Counted from the first letter of the stretch, positions 22,541 to 33,270 are shown. The stretch: DNA of 62,000 bases from Prorocentrum cordatum (GCA_963575745.1 CAUYUJ010011581.1:175001-237000); one strand, 5' to 3'. A program made the numbers and translations. The notes: a model not told the origin generated them from the sequence alone.

Positions 22541-22722
22541 TCGGGTTAGGGGATCGACTACAGAGTGGCTTTGCCCCGAACTGTTGTTCGTCGAATCTGC
22601 GGAATGAATACGAACAGTGCTTCGTAGATCTACGGCATGCTTACGTGTTTGTGTTGTAGATTCGACGAAACACACATTGGGTTTACATCAGTTATGTGGT
22701 CGATCTCCTACTCGAAATCTGC
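22541..22722. mobile_element. TIR element H (single copy seen)
   Basis: The left GGGTTAGGGGATCGACTAC pairs with the right GTGGTCGATCTCCTACTCGA. Inner arms TTCGTCGAATCTGCGG and TTGTAGATTCGACGAA also pair. Confidence 0.7.
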
Positions 22723-22746
22723 GCGGCGTCGGCTCGGGTGCGCTGG

Positions 22747-23370
22747 CCCGCTGGGGCCCACCCGCCCGTCGCAAGAAGGCTGGGCCTCTCTCCTCCTCCT
22801 CTCCCTCCTCCTCCTCCTCCTCCTCCTCCTCCTCCTCCTCCTCCTCCTCCTCCTCCTCCCCCTCCTCCCTCTTCTCCTCCTCCCGCTGGGGCCCACCCGC
22901 CCGTCGCAAGAAGGCTGGGCCTCTCTCCTCTTCCTCTCCCTCCTCCTCCTCCTCCTCCTCCTCCTCCTCCTCCTCCTCTTCCTCCCTCCTCCTCCTCCTC
23001 CTCGTCCTCCTCCTCCTCCTCCTCCTCCTCCTCCTCCTCTCCTCCTCCTCCTCCGTCCTCCTCCTCTCTGTTCTCCTCCTCCACCTCCTTTTCCTCTTTC
23101 GTTTCCTTCTCCTTCTTCCTCCCTCCTCTTTCCGCCTCCTCCTTTTGCCTCCTCCACCTCCTCCTCCTCCTCTTGCTCCTCGTCGTGCTCCTCATCATCA
23201 TCCTTCCCCTCCTCCTGAAATCTCCTTCCGCCTCCTCTCCCTTCTTCGCTTCTTGCTCCTCATCATCCTCAGCCTTCCTGCTCCTCCTTCTCCTCGTCAC
23301 CCTCCCCCTCCTCCTCCTCATCCTCCTCCTCCTCCTTCTCCTCCTCCTCCATCTCCTCCTCCCAGGACGG
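22747..23370. repeat. TCC tracts within a 135-bp tandem duplication
   Basis: A ~49-bp GC-rich block (CCCGCTGGGGCCCACCCGCC ...) occurs at 22747 and again at 22882, each followed by a (CTC)n tract. Pyrimidine-rich DNA then continues to 23370. Confidence 0.9.
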
Positions 23371-24060
23371 CCCCGTGCGAGGCCACGTCCGCGGCCATGG
23401 TGCGTAGATCATGGTTCCTTCTTTTCAGAGCGGAGTTTCGCGGCGCCAAGTACCGTCAGTCAGACTTGTGACATGTTCATGGCTGTCTGCTGCGCGATTG
23501 TGAAAGCAAGAGTGAGGTGTGCGTATCGTATCCTCCTCTGGCTCTGTATCCAATCTGGACGTTCGACGTCGTGTTTGGGTAACGTGGACTCTCCGGATGT
23601 CTCGACCCCCTTTGAATCCCGAGCTTTTCTTTTGTTCGTCTTTGGGCCTGATGAGGACCCCAAATATCGAAAACTACCAAAGCAAGTCGGTCGTGATTTT
23701 GCTGCGACGCGAGGGGGTTTGTGCCCTCCCCGTCTTCGTCCCACTCCATTTCTCCTTCCTCCTGCCTCCTCCTTCCCCCCTCATTCGGCGGCGAGCGCAT
23801 GGGGGTGGCGCGAAGTGGGCGGTCTCCTCGCAGTCGGGGTATGTTTCCGAGAAGGCGGGGGAGTTCTTGGAAGCCCTCTTGGCTGCCGAGAGTTCTGGAA
23901 GTCGATTATGGAGAGGAAGCATGCTGCCAAATAATTCCCAGATGTCTAAACTATGTTTCAAACATGATTTAAACATGCTAAAAAACATGATTGGAACATG
24001 TGTTTAACATGTTTACATATGTTAAACACATCTTTAATTCAATGACGGGATTGTTATATT
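23371..24060. other. No gene supported
   Basis: Mixed DNA. An AT-rich AACATG repeat (ACATGATT, ACATGTTTA) is at 23955-24025. Confidence 0.4.
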
Positions 24061-25080
24061 GCCCATTGTCATGGCATCCACAAGCCGAGAGAGAGAGAGA
24101 GAGAGAGCGCCCCGGACGCCCCAGGGCCCTGCAAGAGAGGGCCGCCGCCATCTCAGAAGCCCCCCGCCCTTCTTTGAAGGCCTCCCCGCGCGCGCCACCC
24201 ATCGTGCGCGCCGCCGTCTCCTCCCTCGGAGGAGCTCGATGCGCGTACACCGCGTCGTTTGGTCGGCCAGGGAGCCAAAGAGCTCGTCGAAGGGATTCGG
24301 TGCGTAAGGCACACCAGCGTCTCACAGGCTGGGCAACTGGGGCGCCTATACACCGAGCTCACTGCCCCCCCCAGATGGCGTGCACACCTCGAGCCTCTTC
24401 CAATCCTTCAGGCGCAACTCCTGGGAGGTTAGGTGCAGCATCGACGCTGGTACATCCGTGGCAGAGAACGGGCCCCCATCGAGCCCCTCCTCCCCCCCAA
24501 CGCGCTCCTGGCATCGAGCCCCTCCCAACGCGCTCCGCCAGAGGCGTCCAAAGCCTGGGTAGCGGAGCAGATTCAGCCGCCAGAAAGTTTGTGGGAGCCC
24601 TTTGCAAAAGGACTCTTGAAAAGGATGCCCAGCGATCATGACAGCTTTCAGTGGGAGCTGCGCACGAGCCCAGGAAGCGCTGCGTAGGAACTGCGCGAAG
24701 GCTTGCGGCATACGTACCGGGAACGAGTAAGAAGACGCTTCCGGGACACGCTGCCGGCCCGCAGGGGCCGCTGCCAGGATGCTTGACCTGCAGCCGTGGA
24801 GAGAAAGTTGGCCTACCCTGTGCTGCCAGTAGTAGCTCTCCAAGGAGGAGCTATCTTGACGAGCGATCGACACACACCCATACCCATGGGATTGATGGAG
24901 GGGGCTATGGCTGCGTGTGGTCGGAGGGGGGTCCCGTCCGAACGGGAGCCTCCCTCGGGGTCCGACAACCCGCACCCCCAGTCATCCTCCCTCCGACCCC
25001 ACTATCCCTGAGATCCGACGCTGGAAAAATACAACATCGCAAAGAATCACGCCCAGACCCCCAGACCCCATCTGTCTGCG
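24061..25080. other. No gene supported
   Basis: Contains a (GA)n run at 24088-24108. A + frame ending TAG at 24687 (...SLWEPFAKGLLKRM...) and an overlapping 209-codon minus frame compete. Neither shows a recognised family. Confidence 0.35.
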
Positions 25081-25084
25081 TCAT

Positions 25085-25380
25085 TCCCGGCCCTTCCGAA
25101 AGGAGCCCATCCGGCGCGCTGAATTGACTCCATCGGGCGCGCGGCGTGGGAGGTGCCCACAAACCGGCAAAAAAAAGGATGGAGTCCATCCGTTGCCAAA
25201 TGGATTCTCGAGATTAGAGCCCATCCGGCGACAAAGGAGTCCATCTGGCGTAAAACAGAGTCCATCCGGCGAACCGATAGTGTCCATCCGGCGGCGTTAA
25301 GTTCGAGTCCATCTGGCGGCATTAGAGCCCATCCGGCTGGCAAAATGACCATCATATCCGAGTCCATTCGGCGGATAGCC
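25085..25380. repeat. CCATCCGGCG minisatellite, block 1
   Basis: About ten diverged units of GAGCCCATCCGGCG / GAGTCCATCTGGCG with variable spacers. Confidence 0.85.
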
Positions 25381-25399
25381 CCGTTGTGCGCGCTGCTTG

Positions 25400-25660
25400 C
25401 ACATCCCCTCGACCCCTGACCCCTCGACCCCGCGCCCCCATGCCCCCGCCCCCATGCCCCGGCGACCTTATCACCCCGCCACCCCGCGACCCTATCCCGC
25501 GACCGCAAGTCCTCACGACCCCGCGACCCCATCGCCCACCGCATCACCGCCATGTCACCCCGCCGCCCCACGAACCCGCGACTTCACGCCACTGCCCCGA
25601 GACCCCGCTGCTCCGCAACCCCGCAGTCCCCCCGCCCCTCCACGCCACCGCCTCAGCGGA
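25400..25660. repeat. CCCCGCGACC-rich minisatellite
   Basis: Degenerate 8-10 bp units around CCCCGCGACCCC. Confidence 0.7.
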
Positions 25661-25664
25661 TCCT

Positions 25665-26235
25665 CAGGATCCTTCTCCGTAGAAAAATCCTTGGGTCATT
25701 GAGAATCCCTAGCGGATCCAAGGGGGGGCCCACGGATCTTTCGGGATCCTTAGCGGAAACCTGAGGGAACCTTGGGGATCCGTGGGGATGTTTTGCTGTT
25801 TCCTAAGGAAAGCCTTAGGATCCTTTTGGGATCTTTAGCGCGCCCCCCAGGAACACCGTAAAGATCTAGGGATCCTCAGCGGTCCCGAGGGAAACCCCAG
25901 GAATCTCTGGGGATCCTCAGCGGATCCTCAAGGAAGCCTGGGGCCCCTTAGCGGATCCTCCCAGGGATATTTCGGGATTCTGAGCGGCACCCTCGAGAAA
26001 CCCTAAGGACCCTTGGGGGTCCTTCGCGGATTCCTACCGGGAAACCTTAGGAATCCTCGCGGATCCTGGGCGGATTCCTTAGGAAACCTTCGGGGTCTTT
26101 GGGGAACATTGAAAAGGGGACCCCAGGGAAACCTTAGGAATCCTTGGCGCGAGGGATGGGGGTTATCCCCAGGGAAGCCCAAGGGATCCCTGGGAATCCT
26201 TCGTGGATCCTTAGGGAAATGCGCGAATTCATTCC
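25665..26235. repeat. GGATCC/CCTTAGG degenerate repeat
   Basis: Many loosely spaced GGATCCTTAGCGG and GGGAAACCTTAGGAATCC units. It lies between the two CCATCCGGCG blocks. Confidence 0.8.
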
Positions 26236-26439
26236 TCGTTTGCTTGGGACCCCCCCGCCGAGCACCCACATGATTACATTGCATACCAATGGCATGCCAA
26301 AACACTGGGAGATTTGAAGGAATGCGCGGGGGACGCCGAGCGCTAGGTGCGCCCGAGGGGCGCCAGCATAAGGATGCGATTTTTTGAGCGAGGGCATTCA
26401 AAGACTGAGACTTGCTTCGGTCTTTTTCGAAAACACATT

Positions 26440-26725
26440 TCGGATTTCATAGAGTCCATTCGGCGAGGCCTTTTCACAGAGCCCATCCGGCGGAATTAGA
26501 GCCCATCCGGCGGGATAGAGCCCATCCGGCTGGAAGAGAGCCCATCCGGCTGACATTAGAGCCCATCCGGCGCGCCGAATGGTCTCTCTTTTCAAACAAT
26601 CCGTTCGGCGAGAAAATAGAGCCCATCCGGCAAAGGGAGTCCATCTGGTGAGAGTCCATCCGGCGACGCGACCTACTATTTGCAGTGCTCTACACGTTTA
26701 GCTCACGCAGTTCGGAGCCCATCCG
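26440..26725. repeat. CCATCCGGCG minisatellite, block 2
   Basis: About twelve further GAGCCCATCCGGCG-type units, same orientation as block 1. Confidence 0.85.
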
Positions 26726-26917
26726 GCGCTCGCGCGGAGATTCGCCGAATGCAATTCCATTCGGCGACGAACGGACTCTTTTCGGAAGGACTGGGTTTTA
26801 CGAGCCGGATCGATTTGTGAGGGTCCATTTCAATCGAGCGAAAACGTCGGGCTCGAAAAAATCGAGTCGTCGCCAGGATCTCTGGGACTATCAGTTTGGG
26901 TCGAAGAACAAAAAGAG

Positions 26918-27089
26918 GCATACACATAAGCTTTTGGGGCTCCTCTCGGATTTCTTACATCCGCGCTGGCGCCCCCCCCCCCCCAGCGGCGCCTCGGGCG
27001 CAGCCCCCAGCGCGCTCCGCGCGCCAGGGAGGGGGGTCAGCGCAGATCCAAGAGATCCGCGCGGAGCGCCAGAAGCTTCCGTTTATGCC
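26918..27089. mobile_element. TIR element B, copy 2
   Basis: GCATACACATAAGCTTTTGG ... and CGCCAGAAGCTTCCGTTTATG form the ends; inner arms TCTTACATCCGCGCTGG / TCAGCGCAGATCCAAGA. Confidence 0.85.
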
Positions 27090-27094
27090 GTTGT

Positions 27095-27280
27095 TTTGTG
27101 TGTGTGTGTTTGTATGTGTGTGGTATGTGTGTGTGTGTGTTTGTGCGTGTGCGTGTGCGTGTGCGTGCGCGTGCGCGTGCGCGTGCGTGCGTGCGTGCGT
27201 GCGTGTGTGTGTGAGTGTGTGTGTGAGTGTGTGAGTGTGTGAGTGTGTGAGTGTGTGTGTGTTGTGTGTGCGTGTGTGTT
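27095..27280. repeat. GT/GTGC microsatellite
   Basis: (GT)n, (GTGC)n and (GTGTGA)n run. Confidence 0.95.
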
Positions 27281-27800
27281 CGCGCCACCCCAGCATACTA
27301 ATACTATGTGCGCATCGCCCCCCCGGGGGCGACGCGCGCACCGAGAAATATGGTACTTTGTGCCTCGTGGCGCGGGCGCTCTCTGGCCACACCGCTCCAG
27401 AAATGATATACTGCAAGATGGGTACACTATACTATTTAGTATGTCTCTGTGCGTCCCATGTGCTGTTGGTTCGCAGTGTCTTGGGATCTTCTTCCCTCGC
27501 CTCCCCCCGCGGCGGAACGTTGAGTCGGGCATGTCCCTCTACAGGAGGAACATTTCAACAATAATCGAACATAATTTTGTGTTGGCTACTTTCGTTGTTG
27601 GTTAATGATGTTGGTTATTTTGTTGGTTATTTTTGTTGGCTATTTCCCTAATCAGTGCTTGCACTGAAAGGGTCACAGCGGATATTGAAAGATTTGGCGA
27701 ACGTTTCCCGCCGATTTTGGTAGCCGGCTGGGTTCCCGGGTTCCCGGTTCCGGTTTCCCGGGTGGTCCTGGGCCGATTTCGGTGGGTTCCGGGCTCCCGT
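27281..27800. other. No gene supported
   Basis: Unique-looking, partly AT-rich (TTGTTGGTTATT repeats near 27590-27650). Confidence 0.4.
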
Positions 27801-27804
27801 GCTC

Positions 27805-28156
27805 CCGGTCGATCTCCTTATCGATCTCTTCATCGAGCCCACGATTCATCAAACCATCCACTGATTGGGGTTTCTTCTCTGGTGCAATTCTTTGATTATG
27901 CGCCCGGAGCCCGCCTGTAGGAGGACACGCCCGACCTGAGCGGAGCCGTGCCGCCCCGCGGGCTCCACGGGGCCGCCCGGTCGATCTCCTTCTCGATCTC
28001 CTTGTCGAGCCCGCGATTCATCAAACCGTCCACAGATTGGGGTTTCTTCTCGGGTGCACTTCTTTTTGGTTCTCCGCCCCAAGCCCGCCTCGGTGGGAGG
28101 GCGCGCCCGACCCGAGCGCAGCCATGCCGCCCGGCGGGCTCCGCGGGGCCGCCGGC
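27805..28156. repeat. ~172-bp tandem duplication
   Basis: Two adjacent copies (about 27805-27977 and 27978-28156). Both contain GGTCGATCTCC, TCATCAAACC, GATTGGGGTTTCTTCTC and a GC-rich end, GCGGGCTCCRCGGGGCCGCC. Confidence 0.85.
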
Positions 28157-28244
28157 GCGCGGCCGCTGTTGCCCGGGGGCCGGCCCGAAGCCACGCGGGG
28201 GCGCGGCCGGGCTCTCTGCTGGGACGCCCGAAAGGGGTACGGAA

Positions 28245-28356
28245 AGGAGGAGGAGGAGGAGGAGGAGGAGGAGGAGGAGGAGGAGGAGGAGGAGGAGGGA
28301 GGAGGAGGAGGAGGAGGAGGAGGAGGAGGAGGAGGAGGACGAAGAGGAGGAGGAGG
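28245..28356. repeat. GGA microsatellite
   Basis: Near-pure (GGA)n. Confidence 0.95.
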
Positions 28357-28361
28357 AACGG

Positions 28362-28556
28362 CAAGGATGGGTGCAATGCCGAGCAGCAAGTGTTGTCCTG
28401 GACCAGCAGCGGCCGCTGTGGGGCAGGCGGCCTTCTGTGTCAAATGGACACAGGCCGCGGCGGCGTGGGCAGCGAGTCCGGTTCGAAATGAGCAGGGACT
28501 GCTGTTGGGCATTGTAGTACCCATTCTTTCCGTGCCCATGTCGGGCGTCCAGATTC
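28362..28556. mobile_element. TIR element M, copy 2 (inverted core)
   Basis: Same ends as 10034-10206, but the core (CAGCAGCGGCCGCTG ... CAGGCGGCCTT) is in reverse orientation relative to the right end, as expected if both arms are inverted repeats. Confidence 0.7.
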
Positions 28557-28589
28557 TGGGCGTCGCGTGGAGCCCGGGCTCGTCTCGAT

Positions 28590-28800
28590 GCCTCCGAGTC
28601 GAGTCGATTCGATTTTTCGATGGATTCCGATTCCGATTCCGAGTCGACTTACGACTCCAATTCGGATTCCGATGTCTCCACGAGGCCTTGCTGTTCTGCC
28701 GAATGCAGCCGATTCCACTCCTCCCGACTTGGCTGCCGATTTCCGCCGATTCGAGTCATGTCGATCCCCGATTCGACTTCTCGATTCGATTCTGGGCTCT
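28590..28800. repeat. GATTCCGAGTCGA degenerate repeat
   Basis: Loose GATTCCGATTCCGAGTCGACTT-like units. Confidence 0.7.
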
Positions 28801-28835
28801 CGGAGCTCACCAGAAATGATTGACTCGGGTTATGA

Positions 28836-29062
28836 TGTTCCAACCTGCTTTAGCCTTCTGGGAGACTTCTGAAGAGGGCGAAGGCTTACGATGTCCAAGC
28901 CTACTTAGCCTTAATCACCAGAAAGAGTTTCGAGCACCAAGGAAGTATCGAACCTTGAGGGTTTTCACCACGTGTCGGGCCCTGGGGGGCGATATTCGTT
29001 CGACACTGGGTGCTCGAAATTATTTCTGGGATTCGGTCCTAAGTACGATGGGAGCAACATAA
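28836..29062 (+). mobile_element. Dispersed repeat Y, copy 1
   Basis: CCAGAAAGAGTTTCGAGCACC, GCGATATTCGTTCG, then GATGGGAGCAACATAA. Matches 39418-39648. The internal arms TTTCGAGCACC and GGGTGCTCGAAA are inverted. Confidence 0.7.
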
Positions 29063-29082
29063 GTCTCGGGACGATCCAGGTG

Positions 29083-29275
29083 GGTACGAAGAGCACGGGT
29101 ACAAAGACGGACAACACTTCCTGCTCTTTTTGAAGAGGGCTCGCCGTCGGTGTCGCCGCGGCCTCTGACCGCTTGAGACAGAAGGCCGCCTGCCCATCAG
29201 CGGCCAGTTGGTTTGGGACAACACGTGTTGTGTGGCATTGTACCCATTTGTTCCGTGCCCAGTTCGGGCGTCCAG
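29083..29275. mobile_element. TIR element M, copy 3
   Basis: GGGTACGAAG / GGGTACAAAGACGG ... GGCCGCCTGCCCATCAGCGG ... TGTACCCATTTGTTCCG. Same order as copy 1. Confidence 0.75.
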
Positions 29276-29314
29276 AGAAGATAGTCCGAGGAGGAAGCTC
29301 GAAGGAGAAAACAT

Positions 29315-29460
29315 GGCATTCGCATTAACTTTTGGCGCTCCGCGCCGATTTCTCGGATCCACGCCTGGCCCTCCCGGGCGGCGCGCCTGGGGCGCCGCCC
29401 CCGGCGCGCTCTGCGCGCCAGGGAGGGGTGTCCAGCGCAGATCCGAGAAATCCGCGGAGC
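29315..29460. mobile_element. TIR element B, copy 3
   Basis: CTTTTGGCGCTCCGCGCCG ... GGATCCACGC pairs with CCAGCGCAGATCCGAGAAAT. Confidence 0.8.
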
Positions 29461-29517
29461 GAAAAACGGGCACAAGGGAAGCGGTCCAGACCTCCAGGGC
29501 CACGCGTCGAAAAAAAT

Positions 29518-29642
29518 TGGAGCCGCAGGATGTCTGGGGAGGCCCTCGTCGCCACCGCTGGACTCGCTTCGAAATCGTGGTCAGAACGCACCCCGGGAGA
29601 GGTCTGGGGAGTAGCGGTGTCGGTACCTTTAGTTTCCCCAGA
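29518..29642 (+). mobile_element. Introner-like repeat D, solo copy
   Basis: About 125 bp matching the intron at 52220-52355: GGCCCTCGTCGCCACCGCTG, TCGAAATCGTGGTC, GGGAGTAGCGGTGTCGG-type end and a final TTTAGTTTCCCCAG. It ends in AG like a splice acceptor, although no flanking exons were recognised here. Confidence 0.75.
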
Positions 29643-30180
29643 CAGAACCACCACCACCAGCTAGGGGCCTGGCCGCTCCCCCCCCCCGAGCTGGTGGCAC
29701 CCGGTTCTGGGCGCGCCCCCAGTGAGCGCCCAGAACGGAGTGCAACCAGGGGGGCTGGCCAGTGGTAACGGAGTTCTATGGAGTTCCGTTGGTGGTGTCT
29801 TTTTTAGCTCTCATGATAATCCGGGTATGTTGTTTGGTCCAAACCATATGCCCGGACCTCCGATTATCTATTTTTTCAGTCACGGTGTTGGTCCTTCATC
29901 CTGGCCCACGGGGGCCGCTTCTGGGCCGTAGGGGGCATCAGAGATGGATCCGCGACGCAGACCGACTCCCGCAGAGGCGTTCGGCAGATATAGGGCCGCG
30001 GATTGAACAAGTCATACATGAGGATGTCTGAGTACGGTCCGCTGTGGGATCCGAACGTCGAACAATACCAACCCAGATGCCGTCAGTCGAAGAAGAAAAG
30101 ACTGCACATACATGATAAAACACACGTTTGCGGCTGAAGACCCTAAAAAGTTTTACACTGTTATGATGGGGGGTCACGAT
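29643..30180. other. No gene supported
   Basis: Unique-looking DNA without recognised exons. Confidence 0.4.
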
Positions 30181-30184
30181 GGGG

Positions 30185-30560
30185 GTCAACGATAGGGGGT
30201 GGCCACGATGGGGGGATCAGGGTAGGGATAGAGATAGGGGTAGGGATAGGAAAAGGGATAGGGTTACAAATATACGGCTAGGGACATAGAGATAGGGATA
30301 GGAATCGGGATGGGGATGCGGATAGGGATAGGGGTGGGGATGCAGGATCGGAGTAGGGATACAAACAGCAGGGATAGAGGCAGAAGGATAGGGACAGGGA
30401 TAGGGTAGGGATACAGGATGGCATAGGGATAGGGACAGACAGTGGGAAACCGTGGGAAACAGCGGAGAACAATGGGGGTATAGTAGAGGATGGAGACAGG
30501 AACAGAGATGGAGATAGGCATGCGGAGAGGGAGACGGATAGACGATGGGCGACACGTGGA
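30185..30560. repeat. GGGATAG minisatellite
   Basis: Degenerate (GGGATA)n/(GGGACA)n array, strand-biased for G and A. Confidence 0.9.
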
Positions 30561-30767
30561 GATCCCGGGAGCCACTGGGATACATTTGGGAGGCCACGGG
30601 AGTGACAACGGGGAGTAACGCCGCCCGACCGATGCCTGATCTGGCCGCGCACCCACCCGTTTTTTTGTTAAGACATGCGTCGGCTGTTTGAAGACAACTT
30701 CTGCAGGGAGGAACACGCATCGAAGCGAAAGTTTGGAAGAAGCGCATCGAAGCTCAATGCTGTAGGG

Positions 30768-30929
30768 AACGCTTTCGCTTCTCCGCGGGGATCTCTTGGA
30801 TCGGCGTTGGGCCCCCCTACTAGCGGCGCCTCCTGCGCCCCCCCCCCCCCCCCCAGCGGTCAGGGAGGTCCGCCCGGCGCCGACCCGAGACATCCGCGCG
30901 GGCCTCCAAAAGCTTACGTTTGTGCCATC
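30768..30929. mobile_element. TIR element B, copy 4
   Basis: GGATCTCTTGGATCGGCGTTGG ends pair with CGCCGACCCGAGACATCC; right end AAAAGCTTACGTTTGTG. Confidence 0.75.
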
Positions 30930-30953
30930 CTCTGGAGACTGTCTTTTTAGGGT

Positions 30954-31155
30954 CGGGCGATAACCCGGGTCATCGGGCTTGCCCCTTCCCCCCTCCCCCC
31001 CCAGGATAACCTAACCTTGCCGGTTGTGCAGGTCCGCGGTAGGGGGGGGCGCGGGCATATGCAGGGCTGCCCACAGCGCGAGGGTTAGGTTTTCGGCCTG
31101 CCCCCTCCTCCTGCTCCTCCTCCTCCCTCCCCCCGAGATAACCCGGGTTATCGCC
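30954..31155. mobile_element. TIR element I (single copy seen)
   Basis: About 200 bp with a perfect 15-bp terminal inverted repeat GGCGATAACCCGGGT, and inner arms GGATAACCTAACC / GGTTAGGTT. The core is C/G-tract rich. Confidence 0.75.
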
Positions 31156-31368
31156 GATTCAAAGAGAAACGGTCTTTTGTTCCTTTGGGCCAGGAGCGTT
31201 TGCTTACCACGTCGCGCCGACGGTTCTGACCCGCCACGCTTCGGCGCGACGCGCTGGGCTCCCCGGGCATCAACACTCCGAGCTTTTCCCAGCCGCCGAA
31301 GCAGAGCGACACGCTACCAGCTTGCAGGGAGCAGGTTGCTGCAGGGGCCGGCGCCGCGGCACCACAAG

Positions 31369-31520
31369 GCAAAAGCTCGTCATCGTAAGCACGGGCTTTC
31401 TGAGGCCCGCGCGGATGTTCCAGATCGGCGATGGACCTCCTCCTGTTGCCAGCGGAGCGCGCCAGGGACGCCTCTGGAGCTGCCGCCAGGGGGCTCCGCG
31501 CGGGCCTCCGGAATGCCATG
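31369..31520. mobile_element. TIR element B, copy 5
   Basis: AAAAGCTCGTCATCGTAAGC ... CAGATCGGCGATGGACC. The right arm is truncated or diverged. Confidence 0.55.
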
Positions 31521-31685
31521 CTCAGTCCCCACGGTGTCTGTCTCTCGGGGATGTCTCCGACTTGTCTGCGGACTCGGACGCCCCCAACTTGGCCTCTGTG
31601 GGCATCACAATTGGTCGCCTTGCTGGGTGTTGCCAGACGAGGAGTCCCTCGTTGCCAGACGACAACCACGACGACGACGCACGAA

Positions 31686-31741
<56 letters not shown>

Positions 31742-31776
31742 ACGACGACGCCGGCGCCGACGCCGACGCCGATGCT

Positions 31777-31821
<45 letters not shown>

Positions 31822-32095
31822 ACGCCGAACGACGGACGCCGACGCCGATGCCGATGCCGATGCCGACGCCGACGACGTCGACGATGATGATGACGCCGAC
31901 GACGACGACGACGCCGACGACGACGACGACGACGACGACGACAACGACTGAGGCGACGGCGACGGCGACGGTAACGACGGCGACAATGGCGACGGCGACG
32001 ATGACGACGGCGACGGCGACGGCGGCAGCGGCGACGGCGACGGCGGCGAGGACGGCGACGGCGACGACAACGACGACGATGCGACGGGCTCCCCC
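31521..32095. repeat. GAC/GCCGAC triplet block
   Basis: Pure (GAC)n at about 31670-31742, hexameric (GACGCC)n at 31745-31875, then (GAC)n and (GGCGAC)n to 32080. Frames are poly-Asp/Arg/Thr artefacts. Confidence 0.95.
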
Positions 32096-32421
32096 AGGGA
32101 GGAGAAGAGGGTTGGTGAAGGAAGGTGCCCAGGAGCCCCTGTCTTATGGAGGCGGCAGGAGTCCCCAGGGCCAGCCGACGAGGGGAGTTCCAGCGGCTTC
32201 CGGGCCCCGGAGGCCTCACCCCAGGGCTCCCGCGTGCAGCGCCCTCGCCGCACCCCTGTGGATTCCGGCTGGCCAGCCGTCCGCTCGCCGCCTCGCTCCC
32301 GGGCGCCCGCGGCTGGCGCGCGCGCGGCGCTGCGCGCAGGCCCGCCCCTGGAGGGCTCCAGCGGCGGCGAGGCCACGCCGTCCGCGGGGGGGGCGCGGAG
32401 AGGACCACCGCTCCCCTGCGG
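32096..32421. other. No gene supported
   Basis: Very GC-rich interval; open frames on both strands, none recognised. Confidence 0.35.
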
Positions 32422-32546
32422 GGCATCGCTCGGACGTGTGCATTTGTTTCTCGGCGAGGACCATCCAGCACCATCCCGGACCATCGAGCAAAAAAAACAC
32501 GCACGAAACCGACAAATGCACGGGAAATGGACGTCCGAGCGACGGC
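32422..32546. mobile_element. TIR element A, copy 4
   Basis: Near-identical to 12151-12274. CTGCGGG lies at its left flank and again 2 bp beyond its right end. Confidence 0.9.
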
Positions 32547-32553
32547 AAGCTGC

Positions 32554-32727
32554 GGGCGACGAGATCTATGCGTGACACGTGCACCGCCGCTGGCCAGGCC
32601 CACGCGGGGCCCACGAGCGGTGCGCACGCCTCCCAGGCCTGGCCATGGGGAGCGTCTGCACCGCTCCTGCGGGCCGAGGCCGTGCACGGCCCGCGGCGGT
32701 GGATATGCGTAGAAGGTTTCGTCGCCC
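32554..32727. mobile_element. TIR element P, copy 2
   Basis: Starts GGGCGACGAGATCTATGCG and ends AGAAGGTTTCGTCGCCC. The arms are more diverged than in 6735-6904. It lies 7 bp from element A copy 4. Confidence 0.75.
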
Positions 32728-33270
32728 TGGCTCCTGCGCCCTCCCTGAGATCCTGGCGTCCCTGAGATCCTGGCGTCCTCCTTCTGCCCCCCCCCCTCTC
32801 TGTTCATTAAAGCTGTGCGCGGCCCGCTGATCTTCGACCGGAAGAGGTGCGCTCTCGACCAAAGGATCAACAAAAGTTTTGCCTCAGCGGGGCGAGCTTG
32901 CCCCGACTCGGCCCCGCCAGGGCCCCTGGCGGGTCGAGCAGGCTCGGAGGTTCGCAGCAGATGGCTAGGGTCCAGGACTCTGGCCGCACGATGTTGCAGG
33001 TTCTCCATATGCAGGCCTCGGGAAAATCCGCGAGCACTCCTGCCGCATTCGTCTGTCAATGCCCCCTTCCCCAATTATCAACGTTGGCGGTGGGTTGAAC
33101 GAGCTGCGCTTCGACCGCGGTCTTCCCCGCGCGTGCCAACTTCGAGTTTGGGGGAGCGGGGGAGCGTCCACCACTCTGCCCCCTTCCACCGTGTAGGTCT
33201 GGTCTCGGGGCGTCGCGGCCTGGGCAGGAGGGCCGCCCCTCTCCTCTCCCCGGGGGAGCCCGCGCGGAGG
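32728..33270. other. Upstream region of the AlkB gene; no exon resolved
   Basis: Presumably intron or 5' region. Open frames exist but I cannot tie any to the oxygenase. Confidence 0.4.

Noticed and set aside
22617-23934. Long Pro/Ser/Leu frames in the TCC tract
   Set aside because: Pure (CTC)n translation products in three phases.
24346-24975. 209-codon minus frame as a gene
   Set aside because: It overlaps an equally plausible + frame, has no recognised domain, and is the length expected by chance at this GC content.
25085-26725. CCATCCGGCG units as a CRISPR array
   Set aside because: The repeated part is only 14 bp and degenerate, spacers are irregular, and no cas genes are present.
31605-33074. 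489-codon minus frame
   Set aside because: Built from the GAC/GCC triplet block plus elements A and P. It is antisense to nothing recognisable.
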